A stretch of 19,801 nucleotides of DNA from Fibrobacter sp. UBA1313 (GTDB lineage: Bacteria; Fibrobacterota; Fibrobacteria; Fibrobacterales; Fibrobacteraceae). Below, piece by piece: positions 16,223 to 19,801 of the stretch (positions are counted from its first letter, which is position 1; each line of letters starts with the position of its first letter). The translations under genes were made by a program, and so were the position numbers. The stretch lies in NCBI GenBank assembly GCA_002307115.1, contig DBTP01000077.1, forward strand, positions 8,430 to 28,230, read 5' to 3'. The notes beneath the pieces were generated by a model, which was not told the DNA's origin, made no database searches, and was given only the letters and a program-made list of their open reading frames with translations.

Positions 16223-18145
16223 ATGCATTTTCGCGTTTCCTCACTTTTTTTTGCATTAACAGGCCTCGTTGGTTTGGGGTTGTTTCAGGGGTGTACTTGC
16301 TGTGCCTACCTGAATCACATGTTTAATGCAGAACGAGCCTATGAAGAAGCGGGAGAAATGCGCGAGGCTCGATTGGACAGTCTCCCGGCAGATTCTCAAT
16401 CGGTCGCTAAAGGGGAAGAAGCGAAGAAATATGACCGCGTCATTGAAAAAGGTTCGCGCGTTTTGGAACGCTTCCCAGAGAATGAACGTCAAACAGCGAA
16501 AGCGGTTTTCCTCATTGGCGAATCGTTCCGCTACAAAGGGGAATGGGCGAAGGCGATCACTAAATACGATGAATTTGAACGCTATTTTTCGGACCATGAT
16601 TCGATGCCGACTGTGGAGTATCAGCGCGCCTACTGCCTTTATAAAAACGGGGAATACAACATCAGCCGCTTCGCCTTAGAGCCCGTTTTGAAACCGGATC
16701 ACCCGTATTACCACGAAGGCTTGAATTTGCTCTCCTTGCTTGAAGAACAAGCCGATTTTCCAGACCAAGCCATTGCCGCTCTTGAAGCCATGCTCGCGGA
16801 TACCAATGGGACTCCTTACATGCGGGGCAAAGCTCATTTGCGTTTGGCGGATCTTTATTTCAAAATGGAAAACTGGCCCAAAGCGCGGGAACATTATAAG
16901 GCAAAAGAGATTAAAGAACTCATTACAAGAGACCGCTATGCTGCAGATTCTCATGCCGCAGAGTGTGAAGTGAACCAAGAACATTATGTATTGGCCGCGG
17001 AAGAGTATAAAACCATGGCCGATAACAAAGACTATGAAGATCACCTCGCCGATATTTTAGTGCGCCGAGGGGAGTTACTATTGCTTGCTCAAAATTGGAC
17101 AGATGGGGAAAAACTGCTTCAAAAAGTGGTAAGGGATTACCCCAAGTCCGAATCCAGTGCGCGTGGCTATTATGACTTAGGTGATTTTTCGCAAACAGAA
17201 CAACGCCTGTACGAAAAAGCCTTGGCTCGCTATGACAGCAGTTTTATTTCCAAACCCTCCAGTTCTTGGGGCCGCAACAGTCGTGATCGTCGCGATGCGT
17301 TAAAACGGTTGATGCTTCTACAGCAAGCAAATGGAACGGCCACAGACACTTCGGCAGTGGGGAAAAAGAAATTTTTTGATACCGAATTTCAAATCGCCGA
17401 ATTATTCTTGTTCAAACTTTCGGAATTGGATAGCTCTCTCAAACGTCTAGATATCATTATTACGGAATCTCCAGATACGAGCATTGTCATGCGTGCCACC
17501 TATGCGCGGGCATTTATCTATGACGAATTTAAGCAAGACCCGGATAAGTCTGAGGCTCTCTATAAAGAAATTATTGCGAAGTATCCTAATTCGGAATACG
17601 CGAAGCAATCCCAAGTGAATTTAGGGATGCGCATCACGGTGAAAACTCGGGAAGATTTGGCTCACGAACGCTTCTTAAAAGCGGAGAGCTTGTGGATTGG
17701 AGCTCAGGCGATTCCTTTAGAGCAAATGAACGCTGTAGATTCTTCTTATGCGAAGGCCCTAGTGGCATACGATAGTGTTTTCAAAGAATTCCCAGACACT
17801 CGTTCAGGAGTCCAAGCCTTATTCATGAAAGCGACGATATTTGAATTGGACCCTGCGGGAAGAGATAGCGCCTTGTACACTTACAAGGAGTTGCGCACGA
17901 AATATGGAAATACTCCGTGGGGCAAAGCGGCTGACTTGCGTATGCAAACGAGGCTTACGATTACGGATGACGATCTCAATCACATGCGGAAACGCGTGGA
18001 ACAAAATAATGAATATGTGGCCAAACTTTCGAAGCAGTATGAGGAAAGTTTTCAAAAGCCAAAAGACCCCAACAAGCCTGATATCAAAGCGAATGAAGAT
18101 GAAGTTCTTGAAAATAGTTACAACAGCATGTACGATTTTCAGTAA
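16223..18145 (+). CDS. TPR-repeat outer-membrane lipoprotein-like protein
   Basis: The 640-residue protein starts with a hydrophobic signal of the lipoprotein kind (MHFRVSSLFFALTGLVGLGL) followed by FQGC, giving a likely lipidated Cys24. The lipobox is imperfect because Phe stands at -3. A cluster Cys-Thr-Cys-Cys follows. The rest is almost wholly TPR or YbgF/BamD-like helical repeats, for example AKAVFLIGESFRYKGEWAKAI, AHLRLADLYFKMENWPKAR, and near the C-terminus AKSLW/AYDSVFKEFPDTRSGVQALFMKA patterns. It ends in a charged, disordered-looking tail. The frame extends upstream to a TTG at 16208, but the ATG at 16223 gives a proper signal peptide and is preferred. Repeats of this type commonly act as envelope protein-assembly scaffolds; no specific function can be assigned. 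It follows the other TPR gene by 28 bases. Confidence 0.75.
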   Translation: MHFRVSSLFFALTGLVGLGLFQGCTCCAYLNHMFNAERAYEEAGEMREARLDSLPADSQSVAKGEEAKKYDRVIEKGSRVLERFPENERQTAKAVFLIGESFRYKGEWAKAITKYDEFERYFSDHDSMPTVEYQRAYCLYKNGEYNISRFALEPVLKPDHPYYHEGLNLLSLLEEQADFPDQAIAALEAMLADTNGTPYMRGKAHLRLADLYFKMENWPKAREHYKAKEIKELITRDRYAADSHAAECEVNQEHYVLAAEEYKTMADNKDYEDHLADILVRRGELLLLAQNWTDGEKLLQKVVRDYPKSESSARGYYDLGDFSQTEQRLYEKALARYDSSFISKPSSSWGRNSRDRRDALKRLMLLQQANGTATDTSAVGKKKFFDTEFQIAELFLFKLSELDSSLKRLDIIITESPDTSIVMRATYARAFIYDEFKQDPDKSEALYKEIIAKYPNSEYAKQSQVNLGMRITVKTREDLAHERFLKAESLWIGAQAIPLEQMNAVDSSYAKALVAYDSVFKEFPDTRSGVQALFMKATIFELDPAGRDSALYTYKELRTKYGNTPWGKAADLRMQTRLTITDDDLNHMRKRVEQNNEYVAKLSKQYEESFQKPKDPNKPDIKANEDEVLENSYNSMYDFQ

Positions 18146-18180
18146 TTCTCAAAATGACAAAAATTGACATTTCTCTGTTT

Positions 18181-18188
18181 TATATTTG
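18181..18188 (+). promoter_or_regulatory. TAnnTTTG-type -7 box for small ORF
   Basis: TATATTTG is a full match to TAnnTTTG and ends five bases before the ATG at 18194. A TTGACA at 18164-18169 stands only 11 bases before it, too close for a standard sigma-70 pair; the TTG of that element is 14 bases from the box, slightly short even for a Bacteroidetes -33. No Shine-Dalgarno sequence precedes the ATG, so a leaderless transcript is suggested. Confidence 0.5.
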
Positions 18189-18193
18189 CTCAC

Positions 18194-18439
18194 ATGAGCA
18201 TTAACAATATTAAAGCAGTCGAAAATGGGCTTTCCCTCCCCTCTGAGGTTCTTTTCTACAACAGACACGGCGCGGATTCTGGATTTTCCGTGTTTCGTCA
18301 CCGAATAGAAGCGGCGATGCATGAATGGGGGCAAAGCTTTGCTTTAGACTTAGAAGAAGAAACCCTTTATCGTTATTATCGCAATGGAGAAAGTGAAAAT
18401 TATGTGCTTGCGGCTTTTGGCTGTGAAACCTTGAATTAA
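18194..18439 (+). CDS. Small hypothetical protein, 81 residues
   Basis: I recognise no family. The protein is soluble-looking and acidic, with aromatic residues throughout: VLFYNRHGADSGFSVFRHRIEAAMHEWG, then DLEEETLYRYYRNGESENYVLAAFG. There is no signal peptide or membrane helix, and only one cysteine near the C-terminus. The ATG at 18194 is favoured over the upstream TTG at 18164 because it directly follows a TAnnTTTG box and the extra residues would be read through the promoter. It stands alone, 48 bases after the TPR lipoprotein gene. Support comes from the promoter-like box and an uninterrupted, protein-like composition; homologues would be needed to prove it. Confidence 0.55.
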   Translation: MSINNIKAVENGLSLPSEVLFYNRHGADSGFSVFRHRIEAAMHEWGQSFALDLEEETLYRYYRNGESENYVLAAFGCETLN

Positions 18440-18743
18440 AGCTTATCGCCAAACGTTCAAAAAAGATTGTTCACATGAAGACTGAATCGTCAGGGTTTTT
18501 GTAGCAATAAAGGGCACTAAACACTCGCAAGGCAATGTTTTTGCAAGAGCTCAAAGAGATAAAAAAGGAATTATATACTTAAAATCGCAAACTAAGAACC
18601 AACAGCCTCTAAGACTTTTGGCATTCGTTATTCCCCCCCCCATTTTCCAAATTTGCGCACTAAAATGTAGACGTCCAAAAAAAGGACCCTTTGCGGGTCC
18701 TTACTTAAACGGGTGTAATCTTGTTTTTCTCTAGGGGATTCTT
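18440..18743. other. Intergenic region between convergent genes
   Basis: About 300 bases with no convincing gene. It holds a very weak CTGA-ATCG-TCAG hairpin followed by TTTTT (18483-18500) that could end the small-ORF transcript, an AT-rich stretch with TATACT (18574-18579) but no matched upstream element, a run of nine Cs (18633-18641) and, at its right end, the strong minus-strand terminator listed separately. Confidence 0.6.
18677..18702 (-). terminator. Rho-independent terminator of the right-edge gene
   Basis: On the minus strand the sequence reads AAGGACCC-GCAAA-GGGTCCTT followed by a run of Ts (plus-strand A-run 18677-18683). This is a perfect 8-bp GC-rich stem with a five-base loop. 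It begins about 40 bases after the stop of the secreted-protein gene. There is no T-run on the plus strand, so it acts for the minus-strand gene. Confidence 0.9.
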
Positions 18744-19801
18744 TTAAGGATTCTTAACTCGGATAATCTGTTTACTCGCCCCAGCTTTCGCTTGGACCAA
18801 ATAAAGTCCTGAAGGGAGTGCAGAGAGATCGATGTTCTTTGTTGTCGTTTGAGCCACTCGATTTCCCATAAGATCAAACACTTGGAATGTGGCATTTTTG
18901 TTCACCGCCCAAAGAATCGTTTGGCCAGCGCGTAAGGAAATCGTGGTGTTATAGGTAAATTTGGGGCCAGCGGCGATGGCTAATTTTCCACCGACGAGAG
19001 AAATATTGGAAATGACAATCGATTCCCAACGAGATCCTGCCGCCGTTATTGTGAGAACCGCGTCTTCGTTGGAAGAGGCTGTGAATGTGCAGGTGATTGT
19101 TTTTGCCGTTTCGCTCACGGACACCGATTCACTACAATAAGAGTTCAGTGAAATGGTAACACCATCCATGGTGGCGTTTGTATTGAGCGCTATATCCATG
19201 GTAAGCGTGTAGGTTGTATTTGCCTCCAAGGTGCCCAAAACTTTAGTCACAAGACGATCGCTAGACCAGTCCGTAGATTGACCAATGGTAACACCCGCAT
19301 CGGTGGCATCTGCAAGCTGAACATTTCCAGACCAATAAGTGGTCACGCTGACCGAAGAAGACGAAGTCACCGAGGACGATGAGGTGACAGAAGAGGAGGA
19401 AACCACTGATGACGATGACGTCACGGAGGAAGAAGAGGCGACCGAAGAAGAAGAAGCCACCGATGATGATGATTTTATAGAGGAAGAAGAGGCCACTGAC
19501 GAGGATGAAACGACGGAGGAAGAGGAGGGCGTTGTGCCACAGGCAATGGTGATGTTGTTGCTACTTGCAAAAGAAGTAAAATCACTCCCCGGGTCCTGAA
19601 CAGTGAGCCCGATTACGCCATCACTAATACGGGAATTGAGATTGCCTGTGCTTAACCAGTCGCCATAATCGCTACTGGTAGAACCGCCGACGCCATAGCC
19701 ATCGTCTGCGATGATCTTTTTTCCACCCATGGCAGCACTTGCAGAAGCCCATGTGACTGTGTTGTTGGCATCGCTGCGGATTAAACTGGCGTTACCCTGA
19801 G
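18744..19801 (-). CDS. Secreted modular protein with Ser-rich linker and T9SS type-A-like C-terminal domain, 5' end outside window
   Basis: The frame is open to the right edge (it reads QGNASLIRSDANNTVTW before the Met at 19728-19730), so the N-terminus and signal peptide are missing. Visible parts in order: the end of an unrecognised N-terminal domain (to ITIACGTTP); a 58-residue linker of SSSS-V-x repeats; a beta-sandwich-like domain of about 125 residues from TTYWSGNVQL to ISNISLVGG, resembling carbohydrate-binding jelly-rolls with a Cys-Cys pair (SYCSES, TITCTF); and a C-terminal domain of about 75 residues with FQVFDLMGNRVAQ, IDLSALPSGLYLVQAKAG and final KQIIRVKNP. The last has the layout of T9SS type A sorting domains. 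Fibrobacter plant-wall enzymes are often built this way, but no catalytic domain is visible here, so the enzyme activity is unknown. A terminator follows. Confidence 0.85.
   Translation of the reverse strand, partial: QGNASLIRSDANNTVTWASASAAMGGKKIIADDGYGVGGSTSSDYGDWLSTGNLNSRISDGVIGLTVQDPGSDFTSFASSNNITIACGTTPSSSSVVSSSSVASSSSIKSSSSVASSSSVASSSSVTSSSSVVSSSSVTSSSSVTSSSSVSVTTYWSGNVQLADATDAGVTIGQSTDWSSDRLVTKVLGTLEANTTYTLTMDIALNTNATMDGVTISLNSYCSESVSVSETAKTITCTFTASSNEDAVLTITAAGSRWESIVISNISLVGGKLAIAAGPKFTYNTTISLRAGQTILWAVNKNATFQVFDLMGNRVAQTTTKNIDLSALPSGLYLVQAKAGASKQIIRVKNP
19353..19526 (-). repeat. (SSSS-V-x) linker repeat, 18-base period
   Basis: Nine six-residue units SSSS-V/I-x plus a final SSSS occupy 58 codons inside the secreted protein. 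The variable sixth residue is V, A, K or T. Serines use several TCN codons in mixed order, so the protein pattern is stricter than the DNA pattern. Such linkers join domains of secreted Fibrobacter proteins and are likely flexible, possibly glycosylated. Confidence 0.9.

Noticed and set aside
18164..18186. Classical sigma-70 promoter TTGACA plus TATATT
   Set aside because: Both hexamers look good, but the spacing is only 11 bases. The TAnnTTTG reading is preferred.
19339..19599. 86-residue acidic open frame on the plus strand
   Set aside because: It is the exact antisense of the Ser-linker codons, has no ribosome site and its Glu/Asp runs follow from TCN serine codons on the other strand.

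Overview
The window looks like chromosome of a Fibrobacter-like bacterium (Fibrobacterota, FCB superphylum). The clues are a giant SprA-type outer-membrane translocon protein at the left edge, a secreted protein at the right edge with a (SSSS-V-x)n linker and a type-A-like C-terminal sorting domain (a design very common in Fibrobacter), a short RpoD-like sigma factor with Bacteroidetes-like region 2, and TAnnTTTG-like promoter boxes. Phylum and genus are inferred from these features; no database search was possible.

Layout. (1) 1-6090 (+): the C-terminal ~2,029 residues of SprA, followed 17 bases later by mnmA (6108-7175), a tRNA 2-thiouridylase. (2) Converging on mnmA is a minus-strand unit, queF (10282-9779) - batD-like (9738-7966) - batE-like (7969-7205). 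It encodes a queuosine-precursor enzyme and two Bat-type envelope proteins whose genes overlap by ATGA. (3) Divergent from queF, across 54 bases holding a perfect 7-bp dyad, runs a compact plus-strand operon: a tandem-ATPase ModF/PhrA-like ABC protein (10337), a FluC/CrcB fluoride channel (11764), an Mrp/ApbC Fe-S carrier ATPase (12125) and a DUF971 protein with a cysteine cluster (13246). Each junction overlaps, mostly by ATGA. (4) After a 103-base gap with a hairpin come a sigma-70 factor (13646), a membrane-anchored TPR protein with an unrecognised C-terminal domain (14488, overlapping the sigma stop as TAATG) and a large TPR lipoprotein (16223). (5) A small orphan ORF (18194-18439), a roughly 300-base gap with a clear terminator, and the minus-strand secreted protein running off the right edge complete the window. 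No rRNA, tRNA, CRISPR array, insertion sequence or phage gene was seen.

How it fits together. SprA forms the outer-membrane pore of the type IX secretion system (T9SS), and the right-edge protein has the kind of C-terminal domain that T9SS cargo carries, so channel and probable client lie in one window although they are not an operon. The two TPR envelope proteins lie downstream of the sigma gene; the first is translationally linked to it. Mrp and the Cys-rich DUF971 protein are likely Fe-S partners. Three genes without a Shine-Dalgarno site have a TAnnTT-type box ending 4-5 bases before their ATG. This suggests leaderless mRNAs driven by a Bacteroidetes-like promoter, possibly read by the sigma factor encoded here.
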